A DNA stretch of 64,000 nt from Methanovulcanius yangii (GTDB lineage: Archaea > Halobacteriota > Methanomicrobia > Methanomicrobiales > Methanomicrobiaceae): positions 1,851,780-1,915,779 of the forward strand of contig NZ_LTBL01000001.1 in NCBI RefSeq assembly GCF_018687785.1. The letters are read 5' to 3'. Below, one piece after another: positions 51,845 to 61,572 of the stretch; position 1 is the stretch's first letter, and the number at the start of each line of letters is the position of its first letter. Below the pieces are notes generated by a model that saw only the letters and a program-made list of their open reading frames with translations, searched no databases and was not told where the DNA came from. The position numbers and the translations under genes are program-made.

Positions 51845-52087
51845 CAAATCCCCCGGATAACAGAACTGGTACGACCGACCGTGGCGATCGGATAAACCAT
51901 AATGATTTTTGGGGCGGATGCATAAAAAAACACCGAAACGAGTGTATCGGGAGGTTTTCACGGCGGCTTTCCCTGCGTGTCCGCCGGGGGCCGCCCCGTG
52001 GTCCGCGACATCAGGCACCTCCCCTCTCCCGCCCCGCCGTCCGGTACGGGGGATACCCTGATGATGGGGCCCGCCTGATAAACTACC

Positions 52088-52831
52088 ATGAAAGACCGAC
52101 ACTGGATCATTGCCTTTGCCCTCTCCCTGATCTTCGCCTCGGGACTCCTCTATGCCCTGCATCTCGAGATCTTTCACGACCCGCATCACATCGGGGTCTT
52201 CTTCCTCCATGAACTCGCGTTCCTTCCCCTCGAAGTCCTGATCGTCACCCTCATTCTCCACCGCCTGCTCGAGTACCGCGAGAGAAGGAACCGGCTCGAG
52301 AAGATGAACATGGTCATCGGGACCTTCTACTCGCGGGTCGGGCGCACGCTCATCCGCTGCTTCTCCCGCGCCGATCCGAACATCGGAAAGGTGTTGGATG
52401 ATGTGCTCCTCTCCGATGCGTGGACGGACGAACGGTTCGGCGAAGCGCTCCGCGACCTCGGGCGCTACGAGTACCGGGTGAACATCTGCGACATCGACCT
52501 CGAACGGCTCCGGGCGTTCCTCGGGAAACAGGAGGACTTTCTCGTGCGGCTCCTGGAGAACCCCGTCCTCCTCGAGCACGAGGAGTTCACCGGCCTCCTC
52601 CAGGCGACGTTTCACATGACGGAGGAACTCGGCCACCGCACGGACTTCGCCGTCTGCCCCCCTCCCGACATGACCCACCTCGAAGGGGACATCAACCGGG
52701 TCTACGGGATGCTCATCAGGGACTGGATCCGCTACATGCGCTACCTGAAGAAGAACTACCCGTATCTCTTCTCGCTTGCGATGCGGACGAATCCGTTCGA
52801 CGAAGCGGCGCCGGTGATGGTGCTGGAGTAG
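52088..52831 (+). CDS. Conserved two-helix membrane protein of unknown function
   Basis: 247 residues. Two N-terminal membrane segments (WIIAFALSLIFASGLLYALH and AFLPLEVLIVTLILHRLLEY) are followed by about 180 cytosolic, helix-rich residues beginning with a charged stretch (EYRERRNRLEKMNMVIGTFY), probably a coiled coil. Later segments include DIDLERLRAFLGKQEDFLVR and FTGLLQATFHMTEELGHRTD. I recognise no domain; the layout resembles a signalling or scaffold protein and it lies between kinases. T-run near 52848-52855 after the stop. Confidence 0.75.
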   Translation: MKDRHWIIAFALSLIFASGLLYALHLEIFHDPHHIGVFFLHELAFLPLEVLIVTLILHRLLEYRERRNRLEKMNMVIGTFYSRVGRTLIRCFSRADPNIGKVLDDVLLSDAWTDERFGEALRDLGRYEYRVNICDIDLERLRAFLGKQEDFLVRLLENPVLLEHEEFTGLLQATFHMTEELGHRTDFAVCPPPDMTHLEGDINRVYGMLIRDWIRYMRYLKKNYPYLFSLAMRTNPFDEAAPVMVLE

Positions 52832-53087
52832 GCATCCATGCCGCCGGGCGCACTTTTTTTCCGATTGCCCTCCCTGCATTTCGCCTGCCTGAATGCGAAA
52901 AAATCCCTTGTTGGTGCGATACATCCGCGGATTGCGGCAATTGTAATAAAGAGCTGCGTTTTGCGATTAAATCGGATATGTGCCGGGAATTTCCCAGTAC
53001 AAATTCGGAGAATATTAATACTTGGTCATCATTCAGAAACTATCTCGCGGTGCCCCCGTTTGGGGGGGCCGGAACCGGGGTTTGACC

Positions 53088-53468
53088 ATGGAAGTGCAGC
53101 GATACCGGTGCAAAGTATGTGGCTATATATACTCGCCACTTCGCGGGGAGCCGAGAAACGGAATTCCCGAAGGAACGAAATTCGAGAACCTCCCCGAAGA
53201 CTACAGCTGCCCCGTCTGCGGGGCGACGGGGAAGGGAAGGATAGGCAAATGGGGTTTTGTCCCGGTCGTGCCGACGAAGTGGCGGTGCCGGATATGCGGG
53301 TATATCTATGACAATGCCCGCGGGGAACCGCAGCATGGGATCCCGGCGGGAACGCGGTTCGAGGATCTCCCGGCGGATTACCGGTGCCCGGTCTGCCTCG
53401 GCGACCCGAAGATCACCGAATTTTACGGAGACGTGAGAAAACAGCAGTTCGAACCGCTCGATCTCTGA
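53088..53468 (+). CDS. Tandem rubredoxin-domain protein
   Basis: 126 residues. Two rubredoxin domains: [20 protein letters not shown] ... [12 protein letters not shown] (about 6-50) and [20 protein letters not shown] ... [10 protein letters not shown] (about 64-112). All eight Cys are present, so two Fe(SCys)4 centres are expected. It probably carries electrons in oxidative-stress defence or to an oxidoreductase. ATG 53088 was chosen; longer in-frame starts run into non-conserved upstream sequence. A gap of 256 bases before it holds AT-rich promoter-like sequence (AATATTAATAC). Confidence 0.92.
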   Translation: MEVQRYRCKVCGYIYSPLRGEPRNGIPEGTKFENLPEDYSCPVCGATGKGRIGKWGFVPVVPTKWRCRICGYIYDNARGEPQHGIPAGTRFEDLPADYRCPVCLGDPKITEFYGDVRKQQFEPLDL

Positions 53469-53583
53469 ACCGTCTCCGGCGGCACCTATATTAAGTGCCG
53501 TTCACCAATGGTTTTTCAAAGCGGTCGTATGCGATGCCATCACCCGGTGAGCCGTCGCATCCGGCCGAACGGGCAGGATATTC

Positions 53584-56500
53584 ATGCGGAGGGGGTATGC
53601 CGACGACCTGAAAGAGTTCGTCAGGAACTACAGAGTGGAGAATGACGACGGGTACATCGTCCTCTCCATCGCGGGGGCCCTCATGCTTCTGGTATGGTCC
53701 CTCTCCATGGGGCTGACGAGCGTCTATCCCCATGCCCTCGACATCCCTATCGTCCTTGTTGCCGGAAGATATCCCAAACGGGCGTTATCCTTTGCCGCGG
53801 GGACCAGCATCGTCTATCTCTGTCTCTATGCCCTCTTCATCGTCCCCCTCTTCCCCTCCTTCTGGTATGCCGCCGCCCGGTGTTTCGTCTTCTTCCTCGT
53901 TGCCATCTCCGTCTCCTACTATTCAAAACAGTTCTCCTTCTCCCGGCACGAGTATTTCAGCCTCTTCGACAATCTCGCGGAATCGGCGTACCTCTTCGAA
54001 CTTCGGCCCGATGGAAATCCGGGCAGGATCTTCGAGGCCAATGACATGATGTCGCGGCACCTCGGGTATACCAGAGAGGAGCTGATCGGCATGGAGCTTT
54101 CGGTCATCATCGCTCCCGAGTATCGGGATGCCGTGCAAGAGTCCCTGAGCGAGACCGTGAAGGCCACCTATCTCACCCTCGAGTCGGCCCACATCTGCAA
54201 GGACGGGACCCGTATTCCCGTCGAGGTGAAACTCCACTGCTACAATTCCCCGAACCGGGGGATGGTGGTTCTCTCGGTTGCCTCGGACCAGACCGAGCGC
54301 AAACGGCGTGATCGGGCACTGCAGGTACAGCGGGACGTTGCATTCGCCCTGAACCGTGCGGTCTCCGTGGATGAGGTGGGGTGGGAATCCTCGGCGGGCG
54401 TCCGGAAGCTCGCCCTGGTCCCCGCGTCGGGATTCTATCTCCGCGACGAGGAGACCGGGGAGATGCGGCTCCTGTACTCCGAGGGGGTCCCCCCCGGCTT
54501 CCGGAAAGAGAATGCGGTCTTTTCCCTGGAATCACCCGCTCTTGCCGGTCTTCGCAAGGGAACAGCCCTCTACTGCCTCTTTGGCGATCTCCACACCTTT
54601 GGTGCCGTCCGGGCATCGTCGCTCCCCTTCCGGGGAACTGCTGTCCTGCCGGTGATTGCTGCCGATACGCTGGTCGGCCTCATCACCCTCGCCTCGATGG
54701 ACGAGGACGAGATCCTGCCGCTCATCCGGCCGCACATCGAGTCCATCGCGGCGCAGGCGGGTGTTGCCATCGGGCGGCTCCGGGCGGAGGAGGCATTGCG
54801 GAGGAACGAGGAATCCCTGCGTGCCCTCGTCGATTCGATGGACGAGGTGCAGGTCCTCGTCGGGACCGACGGCGTCATCATCGAGGCGAATGCCGCCCTT
54901 GCCCGGCGGTACCGGCTGTCCAAGGAGGAACTCGCAGGGACCTCCATCTTCCGGCTGTACGCGGATTCCCCGGCGACGCTGGATCTGCGGAGAGGAAAGA
55001 TGGAAGAGGTCGCCAGCCGGTGCGAATCGGTATTGTTCAGCGATGAGCACCGGGGACGATCCTTCACCCATATCTACTATCCCGTTGTCGACAAGGAGGG
55101 TGCCGTGTACGCGATCGGGCTTCTTTCCCATGATATAACGGAGATTAAAGCCGAACAAGAGGCGCGTGCCGAGGCAGAAGGACTCTACCGTCTGGTCGTC
55201 GAGGCGATCCGGTTCGGGCTCTTCGATTATGATGTCCCGCGCCAGCGTTTCAAGTTCTCCCCCGAATGGTATCAGCTTCTTGGGTATGAGCCCTATGAGA
55301 TGCCGGAGGCGTACGAGACATGGGTCGCGCTCCTGCACCCCGACGAACGCGATACCGTCACCGGCAATCTCGAAAGAACCCTCCGGGCGGGCAATGTCTA
55401 CTTCAACGAGTACCGGATGCTGAGAAAGGACGGTTCGTGGGCCTGGATCAAGGCACGCGGCCGGGTGATCGAGAGGGATGACCACGGGCATCCTCTCAGG
55501 ATGGTGGGCGTCCACACGGATATCACCCCGTGGAAGGAGGCACAGGAGAAGGAGCACGAATCGGCCCTCCGTCTGAAAAAGGCGCAGAGTATCGCGAGAA
55601 TCGGGTATTTCGAGTATGATCCGGCGGAGGATGTCATTGATTCCGATGTGATGGCTGATCACATCTTCGGGGACGTGTATGCCGATGAGAAGTCGGGCTT
55701 TGCGGATTTCCTTTCGATGATTCATTCGAATGACCGGGTCCAAATACATACCCGGTTTGCAGAGCTCCTCAAAAATGGGGGGACCTTTGACGATACCTGC
55801 CGCATCCGGCTGGCGGGAGGCGAGGTGAAGTGGATCCATCTCATCGGCGATTCCGTGCTGGATGAGGACGGGACAGTGGTCCGGCTCATCGGGACGGTCC
55901 AGGACATCAGCGACATCCAGGAGGCCCGCGACCAGCTCGTCCGCACGCAGCACGTGGTGGACCATTCCCCCGAGGCAATCTTCTTCGTCAATGTCGACGG
56001 GACGATCTTCTACGGGAATGAGACCGCCGCCCGGTCATACGGCAAGGGGGGGGAGGTGACGGGGCTTTCCATCTTCGATATCAATTCGGAGATCGACGAG
56101 GATGTGTGGGACGAGCACTGGCGTCTCCTGAAGAACCAGCATGTCAGCACCTTCGAGACAGTGTACCGTCATCGCGACGGCACGGACCATCCGGTGGAGA
56201 GCACGTGGGAGTATATCCGCACCGCCGACCACGAGTTCGGCTGCGCATTCGTCCGGGACATCACCCCGCGCCGCCGTATCGCCGAAGCGCTGCGGGAGAG
56301 CGAGAAGCGCTTCTCCCTTGCGGTGGAGGGGGCCCGCCTCGGGGTGTGGGACTGGAATGTGGCCGCCGGCGAGATCCTCTATGATCACCGGTGTGCGGAG
56401 ATCCTCGGGTACCGTCCGGAGGAGATCCCGCTCAGGATCGATGAGATACGGTCGTTGTTCGCCCCCGGGGATGCGCACGTGATCGCGGACATCTACCAGA

Positions 56501-58077
56501 GCCTTGAAACCGCCGACGACGCCGGAACCATCGAGTACAGGATGTACGCAAAGGACGGAACGGTGCGGTGGATCCGGTCCCACGCGGTCATCCTCGAGCG
56601 GCAGCCGGACGGCACGCCGGGGCGGGTCATCGGCACCAATCTGGATATCACTCCCCTGAAGGAGGAGGGGATGCTCCTTGAGCAGAGCGAAGCGGAACTG
56701 CGCGAAGCCCAGACGATCGCCGGCCTCGGGTACTGGGACTATGGAGAGTACGGAACCTCCCAGCACTGGTCGGATAGGACGTTCGAGATCTTCGGGATCC
56801 CGCCGACAGAGGACCGTCTCGTCTCCGCGCAGCGGTTCCTCGGCATCCTCCACCCGTCGGAGCGCGAAACGGTGGTCCGGGAGTTCTTCGACTCCATCAG
56901 GGGACGGGAGGATTACGAGCATACCTACCGGATCATCTGGCCGTCAGGAGAGATCCGGCACGTGCACGAACGCTGCCACCATACGTATGATGACGGCGGA
57001 AACTACCACTCGTCCCTCGGCACGCTCATCGACATCACCGACCTCAAGCGGGCGGAAGCGGCACTCAGGGAGAGCGAACAGAAGTTCCGTCTGCTGGCCG
57101 AGAACTCCATCGTCGGCATCTACATCATCAGCGGGGAACGGTTCATCTATGTGAACGAAACGATGGCGGAGATGTTCGGGTATACGGTCGGGGAGCTTCG
57201 CAACAAACCGAACCTCGAACTGATCAGCCCCGCCGATGTCGGGATGGTGGTCGACCATGTGCACGACCTGGTTGCGGGGAGGATGGAGACCGCGCATTTC
57301 GAGACCGTGGGCGTCCGCAAGGACGGGAGCACGTTCGAGATTGAGATCTTCGGGTCGGGGGCGCAGCTCGACGACGAGCACCCCCTTATTATCGGCACGC
57401 TGCTCGACATCTCCGAGCGCAAGGCGTCCGAGGCGATGCTGCAGGCCTCCCTTGCGGAGAAGACGACGCTCCTCAACGAGGTCCACCACCGGGTCAAGAA
57501 CAACCTTGCCCTCATCACCTCGATGCTCCAGATGCAGATGCGCTCGATGGAGGACGAGGAGGCAAAGGCGGTCCTGCGGGAGACCTCGAACCGCATCCTC
57601 TCGATGGCGCTTGTCCACGAGTCCATCTACCGGTCGGACACGATCGCCCACATCAATGCCGGGGATCACTTCCATTCCCTTGTGATGGAGCTTATCAGCA
57701 CCTTTGCCCCCTTCACCGTGATCACGGCGCATGTCGACGGCGGCGGCTGCCAGCTCACGCTGGAGGAGGGCATCCTCTATTCCCTCATCGTCAATGAGCT
57801 CGTCACCAATGCCATCAAGTACGCCTTTGCAGGCAGAAACCGCGGCACGATCAGCGTGGTGATGGAATGCGGCGAGAATGGGAAGGTGCTCACCGTCGGG
57901 GATGACGGCATCGGGGTGTCGGAGGATTACCGGCCGGGCGCATCCACGTCTCTTGGCATGAACATCGTCAGAAACGTGGTGATGCACCAGCTGGGAGGGA
58001 CGATCGAACTCCAGCGGGATGGCGGGACATCGTGGGTCATCCGGATACCGGACCGGGAGACGGGGCACGGGATATAG
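53584..58077 (+). CDS. Large membrane PAS/GAF sensor histidine kinase (HisKA_2 type)
   Basis: 1497 residues. The N-terminus has about four membrane segments (about 28-120). It is followed by a PAS domain, a GAF domain (about 245-395; VLPVIAADTLVGLITLASMD), then about seven PAS/PAC units (for example FDYDVPRQRFKFSPEWYQLL, FFVNVDGTIFYGNETAARSY, GVWDWNVAAGEILYDHRCAE, FRLLAENSIVGIYIISGERF). The kinase core is HisKA_2: TLLNEVHHRVKNNLALITSM (about 1298-1317) plus an HATPase (LIVNELVTNAIKYAFAGRNR; GDDGIGVSEDYRPGASTSLG). It differs in family from the other two kinases here. No receiver domain or response regulator is adjacent. Confidence 0.92.
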   Translation: MRRGYADDLKEFVRNYRVENDDGYIVLSIAGALMLLVWSLSMGLTSVYPHALDIPIVLVAGRYPKRALSFAAGTSIVYLCLYALFIVPLFPSFWYAAARCFVFFLVAISVSYYSKQFSFSRHEYFSLFDNLAESAYLFELRPDGNPGRIFEANDMMSRHLGYTREELIGMELSVIIAPEYRDAVQESLSETVKATYLTLESAHICKDGTRIPVEVKLHCYNSPNRGMVVLSVASDQTERKRRDRALQVQRDVAFALNRAVSVDEVGWESSAGVRKLALVPASGFYLRDEETGEMRLLYSEGVPPGFRKENAVFSLESPALAGLRKGTALYCLFGDLHTFGAVRASSLPFRGTAVLPVIAADTLVGLITLASMDEDEILPLIRPHIESIAAQAGVAIGRLRAEEALRRNEESLRALVDSMDEVQVLVGTDGVIIEANAALARRYRLSKEELAGTSIFRLYADSPATLDLRRGKMEEVASRCESVLFSDEHRGRSFTHIYYPVVDKEGAVYAIGLLSHDITEIKAEQEARAEAEGLYRLVVEAIRFGLFDYDVPRQRFKFSPEWYQLLGYEPYEMPEAYETWVALLHPDERDTVTGNLERTLRAGNVYFNEYRMLRKDGSWAWIKARGRVIERDDHGHPLRMVGVHTDITPWKEAQEKEHESALRLKKAQSIARIGYFEYDPAEDVIDSDVMADHIFGDVYADEKSGFADFLSMIHSNDRVQIHTRFAELLKNGGTFDDTCRIRLAGGEVKWIHLIGDSVLDEDGTVVRLIGTVQDISDIQEARDQLVRTQHVVDHSPEAIFFVNVDGTIFYGNETAARSYGKGGEVTGLSIFDINSEIDEDVWDEHWRLLKNQHVSTFETVYRHRDGTDHPVESTWEYIRTADHEFGCAFVRDITPRRRIAEALRESEKRFSLAVEGARLGVWDWNVAAGEILYDHRCAEILGYRPEEIPLRIDEIRSLFAPGDAHVIADIYQSLETADDAGTIEYRMYAKDGTVRWIRSHAVILERQPDGTPGRVIGTNLDITPLKEEGMLLEQSEAELREAQTIAGLGYWDYGEYGTSQHWSDRTFEIFGIPPTEDRLVSAQRFLGILHPSERETVVREFFDSIRGREDYEHTYRIIWPSGEIRHVHERCHHTYDDGGNYHSSLGTLIDITDLKRAEAALRESEQKFRLLAENSIVGIYIISGERFIYVNETMAEMFGYTVGELRNKPNLELISPADVGMVVDHVHDLVAGRMETAHFETVGVRKDGSTFEIEIFGSGAQLDDEHPLIIGTLLDISERKASEAMLQASLAEKTTLLNEVHHRVKNNLALITSMLQMQMRSMEDEEAKAVLRETSNRILSMALVHESIYRSDTIAHINAGDHFHSLVMELISTFAPFTVITAHVDGGGCQLTLEEGILYSLIVNELVTNAIKYAFAGRNRGTISVVMECGENGKVLTVGDDGIGVSEDYRPGASTSLGMNIVRNVVMHQLGGTIELQRDGGTSWVIRIPDRETGHGI

Positions 58078-58143
58078 GCCCCACTCTGCCGGATGCCGCA
58101 CCACCTTTTTTATCTCTCCATTCCATAGTTCACAGGTGATACC

Positions 58144-58548
58144 ATGGTTCAACTGACCGAAGAACTGATTGCGGCATTCAATGCCCTCAAGGTCGTCCCC
58201 CTCGCGACCGCCGACAGGAATGGTGTACCGAATGTGGCCCCGATGGGCGCAAAGGCGGTGGCGGACCCGGAGACGATTCTCATCATGAACAACTTCATGC
58301 AAAAGACCCTTGCCAACGTGAAGGAGAACCCGAAGGCGGCCGTGTACCTCTGGGGCGACGGCGTCAAGGGATGCTACCAGATCAAAGGCGACGTCGAGTA
58401 CGTCGAGTCGGGCGAGCAGTTCGAGGCGTTCAGGGCGGATGTGACGGCACGCCTTCCGCATGTGCCCGCGGTGGGAATGCTGAAGATCACCGTAACGGAT
58501 GTCTTCAACTGCGCCGCCGGCCCGAATGCCGGGGACAGGATTCTCTAA
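58144..58548 (+). CDS. Pyridoxamine 5'-phosphate oxidase-like FMN-binding protein
   Basis: 134 residues with a split-barrel FMN-binding fold: LKVVPLATADRNGVPNVAPM, LIMNNFMQKTLANVKENPKA and AVYLWGDGVKGCYQIKGDVE. Small archaeal members are of unknown substrate and may bind FMN or F420. Followed by a T-run (about 58551-58556). Confidence 0.85.
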   Translation: MVQLTEELIAAFNALKVVPLATADRNGVPNVAPMGAKAVADPETILIMNNFMQKTLANVKENPKAAVYLWGDGVKGCYQIKGDVEYVESGEQFEAFRADVTARLPHVPAVGMLKITVTDVFNCAAGPNAGDRIL

Positions 58549-58780
58549 TCCTTTTTTGTTCGTTCTCTTCGCCCGGGTGGCGGACAGCATCGCTACGACC
58601 GCTGCAAACGGACCCGCCGTTGTTTCATCATCCTGGTTTCCCGGACCCGGCCGCTGAAATCCCCGTGTTCGCCCAAAAGGCCGAAATATGGATATTTTAA
58701 TTATTTTGTCCCGGAGACGCCGGAAATCCGAATATTTATTGCCCTGTGGATTTTTTTACTCATAAGAAGTGAGTGATACC

Positions 58781-60805
58781 GTGAAACCATTACCAATTTT
58801 ATCAGCCCTTACGATTGTTCTCCTCTTTCTCCTCGTCCTGCCCGCATCGGCGGGGTATGTCTGGGAGAATGTCACTGTCGATTCCTCAGGACATGTCGGC
58901 GAGTATTCCTCGCTTGCGTTCAACGGGAGCTATCCTGCAATCAGCTACCTCGACTGGGATACCCGCCACCTGAAGTATGCGTGGAAGGATGCCGACGGCT
59001 GGCACAACGAGACCGTCGATTCCAATGACTCCGTTGGCCAGTGCACCTCGCTTGCGTTTGATGGTGACGGCAACCCTGCAATCAGCTACTACGATTTTGC
59101 TGTTGGCAACAGGGACCTGAAGTATGCATGGCAGGACGGCGGCGTCTGGCAGATCACCACCGTCGATGCCGTCGGGGAGGTTGGCTCGTACAACTCCCTT
59201 GCATTCAATGGAGACTACCCGGCAATCAGCTACCACGACGCGGTAAATGACACCCTGAAGTATGCGTGGCAGGATGCCGGCGGCTGGCATACCACCGTCG
59301 TCGATTCCTCAGGACAGGTCGGTTCGGACACCTCGCTTGCGTTCAACGCAGGCTACCCTGCAATCAGCTACTACGACTATATTTCCAACTACGACCTGAA
59401 GTATGCGTGGCAGGACGGCGACGGCTGGCACAACGAAACCGTCGATACCGCTGGAAATGTCGGCATGGACACCTCGCTTGCATTCAACGGAGGCTACCCG
59501 GCGATCAGTTACAAAGGTGACAACCACCTGAAGTATGCATGGCAGGATGGTGACGGCTGGCACAACGAAACCGTCGATTCTGAGGCAACTGCTTCGGACA
59601 CCTCACTTGCATTCAGTGGCAACACCCCTGCCATCAGCTACTTTGATGGGAGCTTTGGCAACCGGAACCTGAAGTTTGCCTGGAAGGACGGGAATGATGA
59701 CTGGCACATCGGCATCGTCGACGACGCAGAAGAAGTAGGTACGTACTCCTCGCTTGCGTTCAACGGAAGTTGCCCTGCCATCAGCTACTACGATGGCGAT
59801 CCTGCCAACCAGGACCTGAAGTACGCCACCGGCACGCCGGCCGGCAACGTCACCGTCACCTCGACTCCAACAGGGGCGGCGGTCTGGCTCGACGGCGTTG
59901 ATACCGGGTTCACGACCCCCGCAACCCTTGCGGATGTTGCGACAGGCACCCACAATGTCACGGTAACGCACGCCGGGTATTTCCCCGGCGTCAATAACAC
60001 GGTGGAGGTCATCTTTGACGAGACCACGGACGTCGCCTTCACCCTTGCACCCGTCCAGACACCGACCACTCCCGTCCCCACCCCCACCCCCGACACCGGC
60101 GATGGTGACGACCCGATGGACGATACGGCCATCGCAGTGGCGAAAGGGCTTGCCGGCGGCGGGAATGCCACGTTCAGTCTCGATCCCTCCCTGTCCCCGA
60201 TCTATCAGATACAGGTGACGGTGAAGGGCACGGTCGAAACCCTCCTCGTCACGGCCCGCACCACCGGGTCGCCGGGAAGCGGCATCCCCGCCCCGGACGG
60301 CATCGTCTACCAGTTCATCGAGGTGACGCTTGCCAAGACGACCGATGATCAGATCGATCACACGGAAATGATGTTCACGGTGCCGCTCACATGGCTGGAG
60401 GCGAACGGATACGCTCCGGCGAATATCATCCTCTCCCGCTGGCACGACGGTGAGTGGCAGCAGCTCCCCACGACGTTCGTGAAGGAAGAGGGCGGAAAGG
60501 CCTCCTTCACCGCGACGAGCCCCGGCTTCTCGCTCTTTGCGATCGTCGCCGTTGATGAACCGGTGACCATCGCCGTGGACGAGGAGGAGGAGATTCCTGT
60601 TCCCACCGAAGAGCCGACCGCGGAGATGACGGCGACTGATACGACCGTCTCCCCCACGGCTGTCACGACCGGTACGGAAGAGGAGACCCCTGCCGCGGAG
60701 GAGACGGCCGCTCCCGAGCCGACGGACACCCCCCAGTCCCCGCTCTTCGTCTTTGCACCGGTGGCAGCCCTCGGTGCCCTGCTGGTGCTGGGGAAGAAGC
60801 GCTGA
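58781..60805 (+). CDS. Surface protein with seven propeller-like repeats, PEGA and PGF-pre-PGF domains
   Basis: 674 residues. Start is GTG 58781 after GAGTGATACC; GTG 58769 is the other option. Signal peptide, then seven repeats of about 46 residues with consensus VDSxGxVGxYxSLAFNGxYP and AISYYD...LKYAWQDGDGW (about 25-355), a PEGA domain (VTVTSTPTGAAVWLDGVDTG), a Pro/Thr linker, a PGF-pre-PGF domain (VAKGLAGGGNATFSLDPSLS; MMFTVPLTWLEANGYAPANI; FTATSPGFSLFAIV), an acidic Thr/Pro stretch and the C-terminal tail SPLFVFAPVAALGALLVLGK. Seven repeats suggest a seven-bladed beta-propeller. The tail and pre-PGF domain are typical of archaeosortase-processed proteins. Confidence 0.9.
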   Translation: MKPLPILSALTIVLLFLLVLPASAGYVWENVTVDSSGHVGEYSSLAFNGSYPAISYLDWDTRHLKYAWKDADGWHNETVDSNDSVGQCTSLAFDGDGNPAISYYDFAVGNRDLKYAWQDGGVWQITTVDAVGEVGSYNSLAFNGDYPAISYHDAVNDTLKYAWQDAGGWHTTVVDSSGQVGSDTSLAFNAGYPAISYYDYISNYDLKYAWQDGDGWHNETVDTAGNVGMDTSLAFNGGYPAISYKGDNHLKYAWQDGDGWHNETVDSEATASDTSLAFSGNTPAISYFDGSFGNRNLKFAWKDGNDDWHIGIVDDAEEVGTYSSLAFNGSCPAISYYDGDPANQDLKYATGTPAGNVTVTSTPTGAAVWLDGVDTGFTTPATLADVATGTHNVTVTHAGYFPGVNNTVEVIFDETTDVAFTLAPVQTPTTPVPTPTPDTGDGDDPMDDTAIAVAKGLAGGGNATFSLDPSLSPIYQIQVTVKGTVETLLVTARTTGSPGSGIPAPDGIVYQFIEVTLAKTTDDQIDHTEMMFTVPLTWLEANGYAPANIILSRWHDGEWQQLPTTFVKEEGGKASFTATSPGFSLFAIVAVDEPVTIAVDEEEEIPVPTEEPTAEMTATDTTVSPTAVTTGTEEETPAAEETAAPEPTDTPQSPLFVFAPVAALGALLVLGKKR

Positions 60806-61062
60806 GTAACGAAGGAAAATACCCGGTTTTCCTGAAATACCGAAATATTTCTTTTTTTTATCCCGGCAGAAGATTGGCCGGAACCGGGATTCTCCGGGTT
60901 CGTTTCAGCACATCCATCATCGGAACTGCCCGCCGGTGGCATGACCGCGTTCTGATTCGTGCCCTCCCCGGCGCCGGGGTATGCCGGGCCGGTGCATGGC
61001 CGCAACCTATTTGAAGGATCACCGATTATTATTTTTAATAAATTGTAAAAGTGGTGAAAGAT

Positions 61063-61572
61063 ATGGGGGACACGACAGGACACCTCGAGGATGACTTCAT
61101 CCGGATGTTTCAGACAGGGATAGGGGGGGCAAACGGGCTCGACGCCCTCTCATCATGGCTCCTCGCCCGGCTGTACATCGAACCGGGCGAGATGGCGATG
61201 GCGGCGCTCGCCGAGGAGGCGGGGTACTCGCTCGCCTCGGTCAGCAACAAGTGCCGGGTGCTGGAGCGTGCCGGGTGCATCGTCAAGCGGACCCGTCCGG
61301 GGACGCGAAAGGTCTATGTATATGCCCACAAGGATCTCATCGGCACCTTCATGCGACAGCTTGAGCAGATCCGGCACACCCAGACCATGGTCGTCAAAAA
61401 GGAGATTCCGCCGATGATCGAGCGGTACCGGAGCGATGATATGCCGCCGGAGATGGCGGAGAGGATTGCCCTTCTCCAGGGAATGTACGATGACATGATG
61501 ACGATCGACGATTGTATCCGGGGCATGCTGGAGCGCCTCGCCGCCGAGGGGGGGGACCGGGATGGACAGTAA
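61063..61572 (+). CDS. MarR/GbsR-like transcriptional regulator
   Basis: 169 residues from ATG 61063 with GGTGAAAGAT upstream. A winged helix: ARLYIEPGEMAMAALAEEAG, YSLASVSNKCRVLERAGCIV and KRTRPGTRKVYVYAHKDLIG, then a C-terminal helical region likely to dimerise (MIERYRSDDMPPEMAERIAL). This resembles the GbsR family. Its stop overlaps the CPBP protease gene by 11 bases, so it may control it. Confidence 0.82.
   Translation: MGDTTGHLEDDFIRMFQTGIGGANGLDALSSWLLARLYIEPGEMAMAALAEEAGYSLASVSNKCRVLERAGCIVKRTRPGTRKVYVYAHKDLIGTFMRQLEQIRHTQTMVVKKEIPPMIERYRSDDMPPEMAERIALLQGMYDDMMTIDDCIRGMLERLAAEGGDRDGQ

Noticed and set aside
58840-59850. CRISPR-like or intergenic tandem repeat
   Set aside because: The periodic DNA is in frame inside a coding sequence and encodes protein repeats; no spacers.
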